DNA of 64,000 nucleotides from Chroococcopsis sp964623815 (GCA_964623815.1 CAZUVR010000021.1:1-64000); one strand, 5' to 3'. Counted from the first letter of the stretch, positions 45,565 through 54,861 are shown. The notes: generated by a model not told the origin, from the letters alone. Program-made: numbers and translations.

Positions 45565-46281
45565 ATGCTGAGATTGATTACTGACTTTGACGGCCCGATT
45601 ATGGACGTATCCGAACGCTATTACCGCGTTTATCAATATTGTCTCAATGAAGTACAACGAACGGGGCAGAATTTAGCGGGTTTATCGAAAGAGGAATTCT
45701 GGCAGTTAAAGCGGGATTGCGTACCCGAGCGGCAGATAGGAAGATTATCTGGATTGGATGAGGAAGAAGCGAAAACTTTTTCGAGTTTGCGCCGTCAGAC
45801 AGTTCATACCCTACCCTATTTGCAGTACGATCGTCCCATACCAGGGGCGCTGGAAGTGCTGGAAAAAGTGCAGAAGCAGGGCATAGATTTAGTGGTAATG
45901 ACGATGAGACGGGTTTCAGAACTCGCTCTAGCTCTGGAAAAATATGATTTAGGGCGTTTTTTCTCCCCAGAGCGGCGTTACTGTCTAAGCGATGATTATA
46001 TTAAAACGAAAGATATTGAAGACAAACCTCTATTGATGAGAAAAGCTTTGCAAGAGTTATCCCCTGTGTCCGATACTTGGATGGTAGGGGATACGGAAGC
46101 CGATATTATAGCGGCAAAAACTTACAATATTAAAGTGGTAGCAGTATTATCAGGAATTCGTAATCTTTCCCAATTAGAAAGATACGAACCCGATTTTATC
46201 GTTAATAATTTGGCAGAGGCGGTAGATTTAATCACGAAAGGGGGGGTAAAGGGGGCAATAGCCGCGCCCACCCGAAGTTAG
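45565..46281 (+). CDS. HAD family hydrolase
   Basis: 238 residues. Motif I is ITDFDGPIMDVSERYY at the N-terminus, motif II the Thr-Met of VVMTMRR, motif III a Lys near EDKPLLM and motif IV MVGDTEADIIAA. The combination fits phosphoglycolate-phosphatase-like HAD enzymes, although the nucleophile loop DFDGP departs from the usual DxDGT. Substrate unknown. Its stop interlocks with that of the CPP1-like gene. Confidence 0.88.
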   Translation: MLRLITDFDGPIMDVSERYYRVYQYCLNEVQRTGQNLAGLSKEEFWQLKRDCVPERQIGRLSGLDEEEAKTFSSLRRQTVHTLPYLQYDRPIPGALEVLEKVQKQGIDLVVMTMRRVSELALALEKYDLGRFFSPERRYCLSDDYIKTKDIEDKPLLMRKALQELSPVSDTWMVGDTEADIIAAKTYNIKVVAVLSGIRNLSQLERYEPDFIVNNLAEAVDLITKGGVKGAIAAPTRS

Positions 46282-46904
46282 CGAAGAAAACTACTACTGA
46301 GCCAGAATAAAAGAAAAGTTACTAAAGCGTATAATTGCTGGCCGGAGATGGGGGATACCACTCGCGCAGAACTTAAGACGCTGTCTATCCCCGCGCCGAG
46401 GGCCACCCCCAGCACCAGAGATAAAAAAGTTAACAGCACCGAGCGGCCGAAGCGTTTTTCTTTACGATTGAGAAAATAAATGGTAGCGAATACCCCTAAG
46501 GCGAGCAGTAAAGGTGATAGAGATCCGCCACTACCCGGTACTAAGAAAGTGGCTGCACCCAATCCGCCAAATACGATCGCGCTCATACCTATATCTCTGG
46601 CGCTTGGAGTATCGATCAAGCGGTTTAACCAGCCCCGAGACTGAGCTGAGATTAGAGGTTTGGTTTCTAATTTAGGTGCGGGAGAGCGTTCGGGGAAACG
46701 AATTCGATCTGGTACTTTGATTTTACCTTCCTGCCGCATCCGCAACCTATCCATGATCACCGCGTCGTAAGCAGCTTCTATGGCTTCTGTGACCTTGGGA
46801 TCGTTTTCATACTGCTGCAGGAGTCTTTGTTTAGCGTCTTGAATCTCTTCAAAAGACGAATCTTCCGTAACTCCCAGTTTTTCATAGGGACTCTGTTCAC
46901 TCAT
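46278..46904 (-). CDS. CPP1-like (DUF3353) J-domain-like membrane protein
   Basis: 208 residues. A degenerate J-like domain (about 5-60, SPYEKLGVTEDSSFEEIQDA, lacking HPD) is followed by a basic linker and three or four membrane helices (about 100-205). In plants CPP1 is a chaperone that stabilises protochlorophyllide oxidoreductase; cyanobacterial members are presumed similar. A strong AAGGAGG ribosome site precedes the ATG. The neighbourhood (psbH, psbN) agrees with a photosynthetic role. Confidence 0.9.
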   Translation of the reverse strand: MSEQSPYEKLGVTEDSSFEEIQDAKQRLLQQYENDPKVTEAIEAAYDAVIMDRLRMRQEGKIKVPDRIRFPERSPAPKLETKPLISAQSRGWLNRLIDTPSARDIGMSAIVFGGLGAATFLVPGSGGSLSPLLLALGVFATIYFLNRKEKRFGRSVLLTFLSLVLGVALGAGIDSVLSSARVVSPISGQQLYALVTFLLFWLSSSFLR

Positions 46905-47013
46905 GAAACCTACCTCCTTTGCTTATAATCCCTATTTTCACATAAGCTTCTCTAGTTGGCTCGACCATCGAGTACCGACTTCCACAGGCGAAGTAAATAA
47001 GCAACGAAGCAAT

Positions 47014-47262
47014 TCAGGAGTTGTTAACTTTGCTTTCTTCTTTCTTGCCTTCTTCTAATTGAGCGTTCATCTTCACTGATTCTTCTATCTGTTGGGCTTC
47101 GCGCTTGAATTCGGCTTCAAAATCTTTCGATGCGTCTTGAAATCCTTTAATCGCCTTACCTAGACTACGGCCGATTTCTGGGAGTTTCTTCGGCCCGAAA
47201 ACCAGTAGAGCGATGACTAATATTACCGCCATCTCCGGGAGTCCGATACCAAAAATATTCAT
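47014..47262 (-). CDS. tatA: Twin-arginine translocase subunit TatA
   Basis: 82-residue pore-forming subunit of the Tat export system. The ATG at 47262 gives MNIFGIGLPEMAVILVIALL, the short N-terminal helix, then the hinge FGPKKLPEIGRSLGKAIKGF and an amphipathic plus charged tail. The frame is open upstream to 47319, but the extra residues run through an intergenic hairpin and are not conserved. It follows psbH on the same strand. Confidence 0.94.
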   Translation of the reverse strand: MNIFGIGLPEMAVILVIALLVFGPKKLPEIGRSLGKAIKGFQDASKDFEAEFKREAQQIEESVKMNAQLEEGKKEESKVNNS

Positions 47263-47290
47263 AGATAACCTCTCATACTTAGCAAAATAG

Positions 47291-47331
47291 TGGTGGGTGA
47301 TGCCAAAGGCACGCTTCACGCTCGCCCACCA
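47291..47331 (-). terminator. Structured hairpin between psbH and tatA
   Basis: TGGTGGGTG (47291-47299) pairs over nine positions (one G-T) with CGCCCACCA (47323-47331), and the loop contains a second small hairpin TGCC-AAA-GGCA (47301-47311). On the minus strand CTATTTTG follows. It may end psbH transcription or be a REP-like repeat; G/C-rich GGTGGG palindromes of this kind recur between genes in other cyanobacteria. Confidence 0.45.
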
Positions 47332-47365
47332 ACAAAGGGTATAACTTTCAGGGTATTTTTAGAAC

Positions 47366-47560
47366 TTAGCTTCTCCAATCAACGGTGACACCGTCGATTA
47401 ACAAAGACGAGTTGTAAATTTGCAGGATGATAAGCAGGAACACGAGAAACAGTCCCATAAATACGCCCATGAGGGCGGTTGTTCCCCATCCTGGTGCTAC
47501 TTTTCCATACTCAGAGTTAAGGGGTCTGAGTATGTCACCTAACCGAGTACGTTGTGCCAT
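47366..47560 (-). CDS. psbH: Photosystem II reaction center protein H
   Basis: 10-kDa thylakoid phosphoprotein homologue that stabilises the PSII core and CP47 assembly. 64 residues: polar N-terminus MAQRTRLGDILRPLNSEYGK and one membrane helix (about 28-50). The N-terminal phosphorylation extension of plants is absent, as in cyanobacteria. Divergent from psbN, the usual arrangement. Confidence 0.97.
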   Translation of the reverse strand: MAQRTRLGDILRPLNSEYGKVAPGWGTTALMGVFMGLFLVFLLIILQIYNSSLLIDGVTVDWRS

Positions 47561-47642
47561 AAGTTACCAACGAAGTCTGTAAATGATTTTTGTAATGTTC
47601 TGTAATATTATATGAGAAGAGTATACATAATTATTTTAGAGT

Positions 47643-47774
47643 ATGGAATCTGCAACAGTTCTTAGCATCGGCATAGGTGTCGTCCTGGCCATCATTACCG
47701 GATTAGCCATATACACCGCTTTCGGCCCGCCAGCAGCCGAACTGAGCGATCCCTTCGACGATCACGAAGATTAA
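47643..47774 (+). CDS. psbN: Protein PsbN
   Basis: 43-residue single-helix thylakoid protein needed for assembly or repair of PSII. The translation begins MESATVLSIGIGVVLAI and contains the typical FGPPAAELSDPFDDHED end. Too short for many gene finders. It starts 82 bases from the divergent psbH. Confidence 0.96.
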   Translation: MESATVLSIGIGVVLAIITGLAIYTAFGPPAAELSDPFDDHED

Positions 47775-47896
47775 ATCAGGAATTTACAATTGAAGATAAA
47801 TACGGTCATCCCTCGTCCGGTTTAGCTGATGACCGGTTGAGAACCAAAATACCGGCGCTCTCGTCATTACTGGGGATGACATCAAAAGATTAATCT

Positions 47897-48343
47897 ATGA
47901 ATAGAAAGATAAAAGCAATCAGCTTGATAGTGATGGGCGGCGTGCTTTTATGCAACGATCGCCTATTAGCGCAATCCCAACCCTTCGCCTATCCAAATCG
48001 GGGTCAAAGCCAAGCACAACAAGATCGAGATCATTTCGAGTGCTTTAACTGGGCCTCCCAAAAAACAGGTTTCAATCCCTCTCAACCGGTAGCTAACAAT
48101 AATCGTGGCGGTAACGTATTAAGAGGCGCTGCCGGAGGAGCCTTAATCGGAACTGTCGGCGGAGCGATCGGCGGCAATACCGGCACCGGCGCGGCTGTAG
48201 GTGCGGGAGTAGGGGCGATGACTGGGTTGGTTCGACAAGAAAGAAATCGCAATAATAATAACGCCCAAAGTCAACAGCTACAGCAGGAATATTTCCGCGC
48301 TTGGTCGGCTTGCATGAGCGCCCGAGGCTATACGGTTAAATAA
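47897..48343 (+). CDS. Secreted glycine-zipper protein
   Basis: 148 residues. N-terminal signal peptide (about 1-25, cut near LLAQ), a region with ECFNWASQKTGFNPSQPV, and a glycine-rich zipper (GAAGGALIGTVGGAIGGNTG, then further GAGVGAM repeats) as in 17-kDa surface antigen/SlyB-like proteins. The C-terminus YFRAWSACMSARGYTVK has a conserved Cys likely paired with the earlier one. Probably membrane-associated outside the cytoplasm; function unknown. Confidence 0.82.
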   Translation: MNRKIKAISLIVMGGVLLCNDRLLAQSQPFAYPNRGQSQAQQDRDHFECFNWASQKTGFNPSQPVANNNRGGNVLRGAAGGALIGTVGGAIGGNTGTGAAVGAGVGAMTGLVRQERNRNNNNAQSQQLQQEYFRAWSACMSARGYTVK

Positions 48344-48430
48344 AATCCATCTACCAATCTCGACATACTAAAGACTAAATGTGAAAAATCCGTTACAGTA
48401 TTAAGAGATTGGTTTTTTTTCACTGAACCT

Positions 48431-49069
48431 ATGGCCTCCTCTTCGATCGCAGTCAGAGAGCTTCCTCTGTTTCCCCTTCCCGAAGTTGTCTTGTTTCCGG
48501 GTCGTCCTCTGCCTCTTCATATCTTTGAATTCCGCTACCGGATCATGATGAATACGATTTTAGAAGAAGACCGTCGTTTCGGGGTGCTGATGGTAGACCC
48601 TGTTAGGGGAGATATTGCTAAAGTAGGCTGTTGTGCCGAAGTAGTACGTTTTCAACGTCTACCGGACGATCGGATGAAAATCCTCACCGTCGGGCAGCAA
48701 CGCTTCCGCGTTCTCGAATACGTCAGAGAAAAACCCTACCGCGTCGGTTTAGTAGAGTGGATCGAAGATCATCCCTCTTCGTCAGATTTACGCCCGCTCG
48801 CCAACGAAGTCGATACTCTCCTAAAAGACGTCGTTCATCTGTCCGCTAAATTAACCGACCAAAAAATCGAACTTCCCGACGATTTACCAGAACTACCCCT
48901 AGAACTTTCCTACTGGGTGGCAGGGAATCTCTACGGCGTGGCGACGGAACAACAGGCACTGCTAGAAATGCAGGATACGGCAACCCGCTTAGAGCGTGAA
49001 TCGGAAATCCTCACTTCTACCCGCAATCATCTCGCAGCCCGCACCGCCCTAAAAGACGCGCTTAACTAA
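48431..49069 (+). CDS. LON substrate-binding domain protein
   Basis: 212 residues containing only the N-terminal LON (PUA-like) domain, without ATPase or protease parts: RELPLFPLPEVVLFPGRPLPLHIFEFRYR is typical (quoted in pieces: PLFPLPEVVLFPG and LHIFEFRYR). Such stand-alone proteins occur in cyanobacteria and plants and their role is unknown. The last eight bases overlap the convergent pheA. Confidence 0.9.
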   Translation: MASSSIAVRELPLFPLPEVVLFPGRPLPLHIFEFRYRIMMNTILEEDRRFGVLMVDPVRGDIAKVGCCAEVVRFQRLPDDRMKILTVGQQRFRVLEYVREKPYRVGLVEWIEDHPSSSDLRPLANEVDTLLKDVVHLSAKLTDQKIELPDDLPELPLELSYWVAGNLYGVATEQQALLEMQDTATRLERESEILTSTRNHLAARTALKDALN

Positions 49070-49919
49070 GAGCTTTTACCGAAAAGCGATCGACTCCTCT
49101 CACTCGATAATGACCGAATACCTTAACCACCTCCGTGTAAGCGGATAACTCTTCTAAAGCTTCTCCCGTCAGATGGGGTTCATTCTCCCGACTCTCTATA
49201 TCAACGAAAAAAACGTATTCGCCTAAAGAGCGCTTGGTGGGCCTCGATTCGATTCTTGATAGGTTCAAACCTCTTTTAGCGAACACTTCTAAAGGTTTTA
49301 CTAGCGCCCCAGGCAGATTGGCGGGGACACTAAACGCTAATGATACTCTCTCCCCCTCATCGATCGGTGTTAAGCCGATGACCCAGAATCTCGTACAGTT
49401 ATCGGGGTAGTCATTGATTAACTCTACTAGTATGGGGAAGTTATATAATTTCGCGGCTCTAGGGGCGGCGATGGCGGCAGCTCGGGGGTTATCTTTGACG
49501 AGAATGATCGCCTCGGTGGTAGAATTACTCGGGATGATGGTCGCATTCGGTAAATTACTATCTAACCACTGTTGGCACTGGGCAAGAGCTTGGGGATGGG
49601 AGTAAACCGCCGAGATTTGCTCTAGGGATTCGCCACAACTCAAGAGACTGTGGGTTATGGGTAGGACTAATTCTAATTGTATTTGCAGACGATCGTACTG
49701 CCAGAGGCTATCTAGGGTCATCACTACACTTCCCTCGGTGGAGTTTTCCACAGGTATCACCGCTAAGTCTGTTTCTCCCTCAGCTACCGATCGCACTGTT
49801 TGGGCAATACTGTTATAGGGGCGTAGTTCTCGGGGTTCGCCTATCATTTCCCCGTATATTAGGGCTGCCGTTTCTGCGTTCGTTCCTATCGGCCCTAGAT
49901 GGGCGATCGTCTTTGCCAT
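49062..49919 (-). CDS. pheA: Prephenate dehydratase
   Basis: Converts prephenate to phenylpyruvate in phenylalanine synthesis. 285 residues: periplasmic-binding-like catalytic domain (about 3-180, with AVIPVENSTEGSV and the essential Thr-Arg-Phe in DNCTRFWVIG) and a C-terminal ACT regulatory domain (about 195-275, with LPGALVKPLEVFAKRGLNLS and the ESRP motif), which mediates feedback by phenylalanine. No chorismate mutase domain. With tyrA at 34 kb it completes the aromatic branch. Confidence 0.96.
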   Translation of the reverse strand: MAKTIAHLGPIGTNAETAALIYGEMIGEPRELRPYNSIAQTVRSVAEGETDLAVIPVENSTEGSVVMTLDSLWQYDRLQIQLELVLPITHSLLSCGESLEQISAVYSHPQALAQCQQWLDSNLPNATIIPSNSTTEAIILVKDNPRAAAIAAPRAAKLYNFPILVELINDYPDNCTRFWVIGLTPIDEGERVSLAFSVPANLPGALVKPLEVFAKRGLNLSRIESRPTKRSLGEYVFFVDIESRENEPHLTGEALEELSAYTEVVKVFGHYRVRGVDRFSVKALS

Positions 49920-50187
49920 AATTCACAGCTTTCTTTGGGTCGATTACTTCATTTTATGGCTTTTGTTTCCCTCTTTATTGCTTGGGCTTTATCGACCTAA
50001 AGAATTTTTAATCGCTGAATTTCCATCTCTTCTCTCATTTTTGTCAATAAAAATTAACTTTTTGATAAATATCTCGATGAGAATTGCTTTTTGTGTCATA
50101 AAATCTTAAAATCAACCTTAAGATTCTCCAATTAATTTTAAGAATTGTAAAATTGAATAAAACCTATGAATTAATAGAGACTTATCT

Positions 50188-50766
50188 ATGGAAGTAAAAT
50201 TTACTGCCTCGGAATCGGTAGAAATAGAAGTCAATGAAATCGTTATACCCATACAACATTATTTAAGGCAACCTCAGAGATTGGTGCGAGCGATCGCAGA
50301 TGAAAGTCTGATGGAACAGTTAACAGAAAATCGCTTCCGTTTGAAGATGCGTCCCTTAAACTTCATGGAGATATATTACTTTCAACCTACTGTAATTCTT
50401 AATGTTTGGGCAACTTCTGGTGGAACGCTGTACCTCAATTCAGAAAGTTGTGAGATCAAGGGAATAGACTACATAAACGACAGATTTTCTTTAGTAGTGA
50501 AAGGCAAATTAGACCCAGTTAATAAAGAAGAAAAAACTTATTTAATCGGCAGAGCTAACTTAGAGGTAAAAGTTGATTTACCACCGCCGCTCTTACTAAC
50601 TCCCCCACCCTTATTACAAATGGCGGGGAATAGTTTATTAAAAGGAGTTCTAGTGAGGATCAAACAAAAATTAATGACCCAATTACTAAAAGATTATCGT
50701 CTCTGGTCACAAGAATCCGAATTAGAGGTAAGATCGGTCAAGATATTCGGAGAACAAATTCCATGA
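50188..50766 (+). CDS. DUF1997 family protein
   Basis: 192 residues, cyanobacterial and plastid family of unknown function, related to the START-like/polyketide cyclase shape. Recognised by VEIEVNEIVIPIQHYLRQPQ and VDLPPPLLLTPPPLLQMAGN. No membrane segment. Its TGA overlaps the ATG of the Rieske gene (ATGA), so the two are translationally coupled. Confidence 0.85.
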   Translation: MEVKFTASESVEIEVNEIVIPIQHYLRQPQRLVRAIADESLMEQLTENRFRLKMRPLNFMEIYYFQPTVILNVWATSGGTLYLNSESCEIKGIDYINDRFSLVVKGKLDPVNKEEKTYLIGRANLEVKVDLPPPLLLTPPPLLQMAGNSLLKGVLVRIKQKLMTQLLKDYRLWSQESELEVRSVKIFGEQIP

Positions 50767-51113
50767 GTTGGACACAAGTATTACCAATAAACGAACTGAC
50801 ACCGGGCACGAGAAAAGTAGTTAAAGTTAACGATAAAAATCTTTTAATCCTCAATCACGAGGGAAATTATTACGCCGTAGCCAATTCCTGCCCCCATTTA
50901 AAATTACCCATCAAAAAAGGAAAAATCACCCCCGATGGATCTATCGTTTGCCCCTTCCACCGCAGCGCCTTTGATTTAAAAACCGGCGAACCTACGGAAT
51001 GGATTACCTGGCCGCCGGTGATGAATAAAGCGATGGGGCTGATTTCCAAACAGCAATGTTTACCGGTATTCGCCACCAAAGTCGAGGGTGAGCAACTCTG
51101 GGTAGATGTTTAA
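50763..51113 (+). CDS. Rieske [2Fe-2S] ferredoxin-like protein
   Basis: 116-residue soluble Rieske domain. Cluster ligands are Cys43-x-His45 (NSCPHLKLP) and Cys63-x2-His66 (CPFHRSAFDL), with 17 residues between. It resembles the small electron-transfer components of ring-hydroxylating or nitrite reductase-type systems, but no oxygenase lies nearby. Coupled to the DUF1997 gene by an ATGA overlap; its TAA interlocks with the stop of the ABC gene. Confidence 0.93.
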   Translation: MSWTQVLPINELTPGTRKVVKVNDKNLLILNHEGNYYAVANSCPHLKLPIKKGKITPDGSIVCPFHRSAFDLKTGEPTEWITWPPVMNKAMGLISKQQCLPVFATKVEGEQLWVDV

Positions 51114-52858
51114 GAAAGTAAAGCCGACTCTAATTGTTGCTGATTCCAGAGAGTTTGATAGAGTCCGGGTTGAGCGAGCAATTGCCCATGAGTTCCCGTC
51201 TGGATTAACTTGCCTTTATCCATAACGAAGATGCGATCGGCCGTCGCCGCCGCTGAGAGTTGATGTGAGATGAAAATAACGGTCTTATCGCCTTTTTGCG
51301 AGAGGCTTTCGAGTATCCGATTGGCGGTTTGATTATCGACCGAAGAAAGGGCATCATCGAGGATCAAAATCGGTGCGGAGACGATTAAAGCCCGGGCTAA
51401 AGATGAGCGCTGTCTCTGGCCGCCGGAGAGGGTAATACCCCTCTCCCCTACTATCGTGTCATACAGTTGGGGGAAATTGAGAATTTCGTCGTGAATTTGG
51501 GCACCTCTGGCCGCGTATTCTACTTCTAACTGCTCTTTGAAAGGCTCGGCGTAACGGATATTATCGCGGATGTTGCTACTAAAGAGGAAGCTTTCTTGAG
51601 GTACGTAAGCCACGGCCCGCCTTAAGTCCCCCAAATAGATTTTAGTAATATCTATGCCGTCGAGGAATAATTCCTCGGGGGCGATATTTAACAAACGGGG
51701 TATGGCGTTGGCGAGGGTAGATTTACCGCAACCTACCGGGCCGACAATAGCTACCATTTCTCCTGGATTGATGGTAAAAGAAATGCTGTCGAGGGCGGGG
51801 CGATTCGAGCCAGGGTAGGTGAAACTGAGGTTACGGGCGATGATTTCCCCCCTGACGGATTCTAAAGGTAGAGAGATGGCAGAGGGAGAGTTTTTTACTT
51901 GAGGTTCAACTTCTAGGATAGCTTCAACGCGATCGATACTCACTTCTCCCCGTTGATACGCGGTGATGGTGAAACCTAATAAAGCTGTGGGAAAAACTAA
52001 CCTTTCTGCCAGTATTAACAGAGCGATAAAATCACCGATTGTTATAACATTTCTAGTAATATAATAACTACCGATGGCGAGTAAAAGAATTAAGCTCACA
52101 TAAGCTAAGGCTTCTATTAGAGGAAAAAGAAAGTTTCTGGTTTGCACTAAATCTAAATTAGCTTCTAATAAATCACGATTTTTAAAAGAGAAAGCCCGTC
52201 TTTCGTTCTCTTCTTGAGCGTAAATTTTAATCAAAGAGATGCCGCTCATATCTTCTTGAATGAGATCGCTGAGGTCGGAAAGTTTGCTCTGTACGTTAAG
52301 CTGTTGAGTTTGTAGACGGCCGCTAAACATTTGTACGGCGATTAACATCAGGGGGTAAACGGCGATGGCTGCTATAGATAGGGGTACGTGAATCTTGAGC
52401 ATTGCGGGCAGAGTTAACCCGTAGGCAAAGAGGGTATTAGCCAGGCTCAAGAGAGCGAAACCGACGAGACGGCGAATACTATCCACATCGCTAGTAGCGC
52501 GGTTAATTAAATCACCCGAGGTGCTAGTAGAAAAGTAGGCGGGTTCGAGAGTTAGAAGATGTTGAAAGATGCGCTGTTTGAGTTCAAATTCCACCTGTCG
52601 CCCGACACCGAATAATAACACCCGGGAACCCATACGGATGAACCACATGATCGTGGCGAGAACCAACATCAAGGAGACGTAATGAATGACGCGGGCGAAC
52701 TGAAAAGACTTACTCAGGTCATCGATACTATCGCGGATAAGGAAGGGAATATAAACCCCGAGAACATTGACCACGAACAGGGAGACAACCCCCCAAGTTA
52801 CAGGCCGCCAATGGGGGCGCAGATAAGAACCTAGTTTTTCGAGGCGAGAATAGGCCAT
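51110..52858 (-). CDS. ABC exporter half-transporter (membrane plus ATPase domain)
   Basis: 582 residues from the ATG at 52858; the frame opens at 52873. Six membrane helices (to about 305) and an ATPase with Walker A GPVGCGKST, signature LSGGQRQRSSLARAL, Walker B ILILDDALSSVD and H-loop ISHQ. The class includes lipid A and multidrug exporters (MsbA/MdlB-like), working as dimers. There is no N-terminal C39 peptidase, so it is not an obvious bacteriocin exporter, nor is it the partner of the RTX protein on sequence grounds. Confidence 0.94.
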   Translation of the reverse strand: MAYSRLEKLGSYLRPHWRPVTWGVVSLFVVNVLGVYIPFLIRDSIDDLSKSFQFARVIHYVSLMLVLATIMWFIRMGSRVLLFGVGRQVEFELKQRIFQHLLTLEPAYFSTSTSGDLINRATSDVDSIRRLVGFALLSLANTLFAYGLTLPAMLKIHVPLSIAAIAVYPLMLIAVQMFSGRLQTQQLNVQSKLSDLSDLIQEDMSGISLIKIYAQEENERRAFSFKNRDLLEANLDLVQTRNFLFPLIEALAYVSLILLLAIGSYYITRNVITIGDFIALLILAERLVFPTALLGFTITAYQRGEVSIDRVEAILEVEPQVKNSPSAISLPLESVRGEIIARNLSFTYPGSNRPALDSISFTINPGEMVAIVGPVGCGKSTLANAIPRLLNIAPEELFLDGIDITKIYLGDLRRAVAYVPQESFLFSSNIRDNIRYAEPFKEQLEVEYAARGAQIHDEILNFPQLYDTIVGERGITLSGGQRQRSSLARALIVSAPILILDDALSSVDNQTANRILESLSQKGDKTVIFISHQLSAAATADRIFVMDKGKLIQTGTHGQLLAQPGLYQTLWNQQQLESALLS

Positions 52859-52890
52859 GAAGTACAAACTCAAAACAACACTTCTATAGT

Positions 52891-54780
52891 CTAATTTCTG
52901 CGGTGGGGGGTGGTCACTGTACCGGGCGGCGTGGTTGCTTTTTCCGCCTCGGGAGGTTTGACATCAAAATAAGCCTCCATCACCTGACGTACCATCGGCC
53001 CGGCCACGGAACCACCACCACCGCCAGAATGTTCAGCGAAGGCGAGGACGACAATTTCTGGCTTATCGAAGGGAGCGAAAGCACCAAACCAAGCGTGAGA
53101 TTTACCAGGAGGAGCTTCGGCGGTGCCGCTCTTACCAGCGATGGCGGGTAAGTGGGGCTGATTGAGGGCTTTACCCGTGCCCTCGGTTACTACGGCGCGT
53201 AAACCGTCGCGCAGAACTTTCAAGGTACTGGGTTTGAGATTGAGGGATTTACGCCATTTTTTTGAGTCTCCATCATCTTTGAGCAGGTGAGGTTTGACGA
53301 GATAGCCGCCGTTAGCTGGTACGCAGAACATGACGGCTACCTGTAGGGGAGTAGCGAGGGTAAACCCCTGGCCGATGGACATATTCACCGTATCTCCTTC
53401 CGTCCATTCCCAATCGTAATTTTTCAGTTTCCAGGCTGCGTCAGCGATCAAGCCTGGGGATTCTTCGTCTAACTCTACCCAGGTTCTCCTGCCGAAGCCG
53501 TAACGACGGGCCCAATCAATCAACACCGGCCCAGTAACACCCCTACCGATCTGTCCGTGGAATGTGTTACTACTCATGGCCATCGCCCGAAGATAACCTA
53601 TAGGGCCGAACCCGGCGCGGTTCCATTCTCCGAAGGCGGTGCCACCTACGTAGAGATAGGCGGAAGTATAGAGAATGGTATTGGGGGGGAATTTGCCGGT
53701 TTCTAATCCCGCAGTTTGGGTAACGACTTTGAAGGTGGAAGCGGGGGGGAAACCTTGCAGGGCCCGGTTAATGAAGGGGTTGCCCTCAGCCTGAAGTTTC
53801 TTCCAGATTTCGTTAGTGATGGGGGAGGAGAAAACGTTAGGGTCATAGCTGGGATAGCTTACCATAGCGCGTATCGAGCCATCCCTGGGGTCGAGGGCAA
53901 CGATCGCACCTTTTCTATCACCAAGGGCGGCTTCGGCGGCTTTCTGTAGTTTTAGATCGAGGGTGAGGGTAACATCCTTACCCGGTTTGGCCTGTTTCTG
54001 CCCGAGGATTTTGAGGACTTTACCCGCGCCGTCTACTTCTAACTGCATTCCTCCCCATTCTCCCCGCAGTTGTTTCTCGTAGGCGGCCTCTACTCCCATC
54101 TTTCCGACTATATCTCCGAGACGATAGCCGTCTTTACGTCTAGCTCTCAACTCTTCCGCGTTTAGCTCTCCAGTATAGCCTAGGATGTGAGCGCCGTTTT
54201 GACCGTTGGGATAGTGACGCACCGTTTCTATGTCTACCTCAATACCCTTGAGTTCGTCTTTAAACTCTTCTATGGCGGTGATTTGGGCGGGGGTGAGACT
54301 GCGAGCGATACGGATCAAGGTGGAGGGGTTTTCGTCCGATTGTTCTATCCGTTGTTGTAGCTCCGCTTTGGGGAGGCCGAGAATCTCTGAGAGTTTATCG
54401 AGATTGACAGTCCACTCCGGCCTCCTCTGGGCTTTAGGCCAGAGATAGGCGGCGTGGGTTAGCCGGGCTGTGGCTAAAACTCTGCCCTTGCGATCGAATA
54501 AATTACCCCTAACTGGTTGTTTGGGAATGATGCGAATACGATTGTTATCGGCTTTTTCTTGATTGAACTGACCCTGATAGAGTTGTAGATAGGCCAGGCG
54601 CGAACCTACCCCCCCTAATAAGACACTGGTTATCAGTCCCATGATCAACCAGGGCTGAAAACTACGCCCCACCGTGCGCTCGTTCTGTTTTTTCTTCTCT
54701 TGGGCGAGATTATTAGGTAGCGGGCGGCGGGGTTTCTTCTTCAGATTTTTGGGCTTGGCAGTCAATCCGGGATAACGCAT
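52891..54780 (-). CDS. mrdA: Penicillin-binding protein 2
   Basis: Class B transpeptidase for lateral wall synthesis (elongasome). 629 residues: basic cytoplasmic N-terminus, one membrane helix (about 47-67), dimerisation domain with RIIPKQPVRGNLFDRKGRVL (from about 83), and transpeptidase core with the active-site STFK in FPPASTFKVVT, SxN in AMSSNTFHG and KSGT in AGKSGTAEAPP. A Pro/Thr-rich tail follows. Ends 33 bases before the ABC exporter. Confidence 0.95.
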   Translation of the reverse strand: MRYPGLTAKPKNLKKKPRRPLPNNLAQEKKKQNERTVGRSFQPWLIMGLITSVLLGGVGSRLAYLQLYQGQFNQEKADNNRIRIIPKQPVRGNLFDRKGRVLATARLTHAAYLWPKAQRRPEWTVNLDKLSEILGLPKAELQQRIEQSDENPSTLIRIARSLTPAQITAIEEFKDELKGIEVDIETVRHYPNGQNGAHILGYTGELNAEELRARRKDGYRLGDIVGKMGVEAAYEKQLRGEWGGMQLEVDGAGKVLKILGQKQAKPGKDVTLTLDLKLQKAAEAALGDRKGAIVALDPRDGSIRAMVSYPSYDPNVFSSPITNEIWKKLQAEGNPFINRALQGFPPASTFKVVTQTAGLETGKFPPNTILYTSAYLYVGGTAFGEWNRAGFGPIGYLRAMAMSSNTFHGQIGRGVTGPVLIDWARRYGFGRRTWVELDEESPGLIADAAWKLKNYDWEWTEGDTVNMSIGQGFTLATPLQVAVMFCVPANGGYLVKPHLLKDDGDSKKWRKSLNLKPSTLKVLRDGLRAVVTEGTGKALNQPHLPAIAGKSGTAEAPPGKSHAWFGAFAPFDKPEIVVLAFAEHSGGGGGSVAGPMVRQVMEAYFDVKPPEAEKATTPPGTVTTPHRRN

Positions 54781-54861
54781 GGATTAGGATGAGAGTGATT
54801 ATATTTTAGGAGCCTGTCTTTTTTAGTATAAGTTAGGGGAATCATAAAACTGGTTAGACAT

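Noticed and set aside
51110..52858. Type I secretion ATPase for the RTX protein
   Set aside because: No C39-like N-terminus, no adjacent membrane fusion protein, and it is 4.7 kb away beyond unrelated genes.
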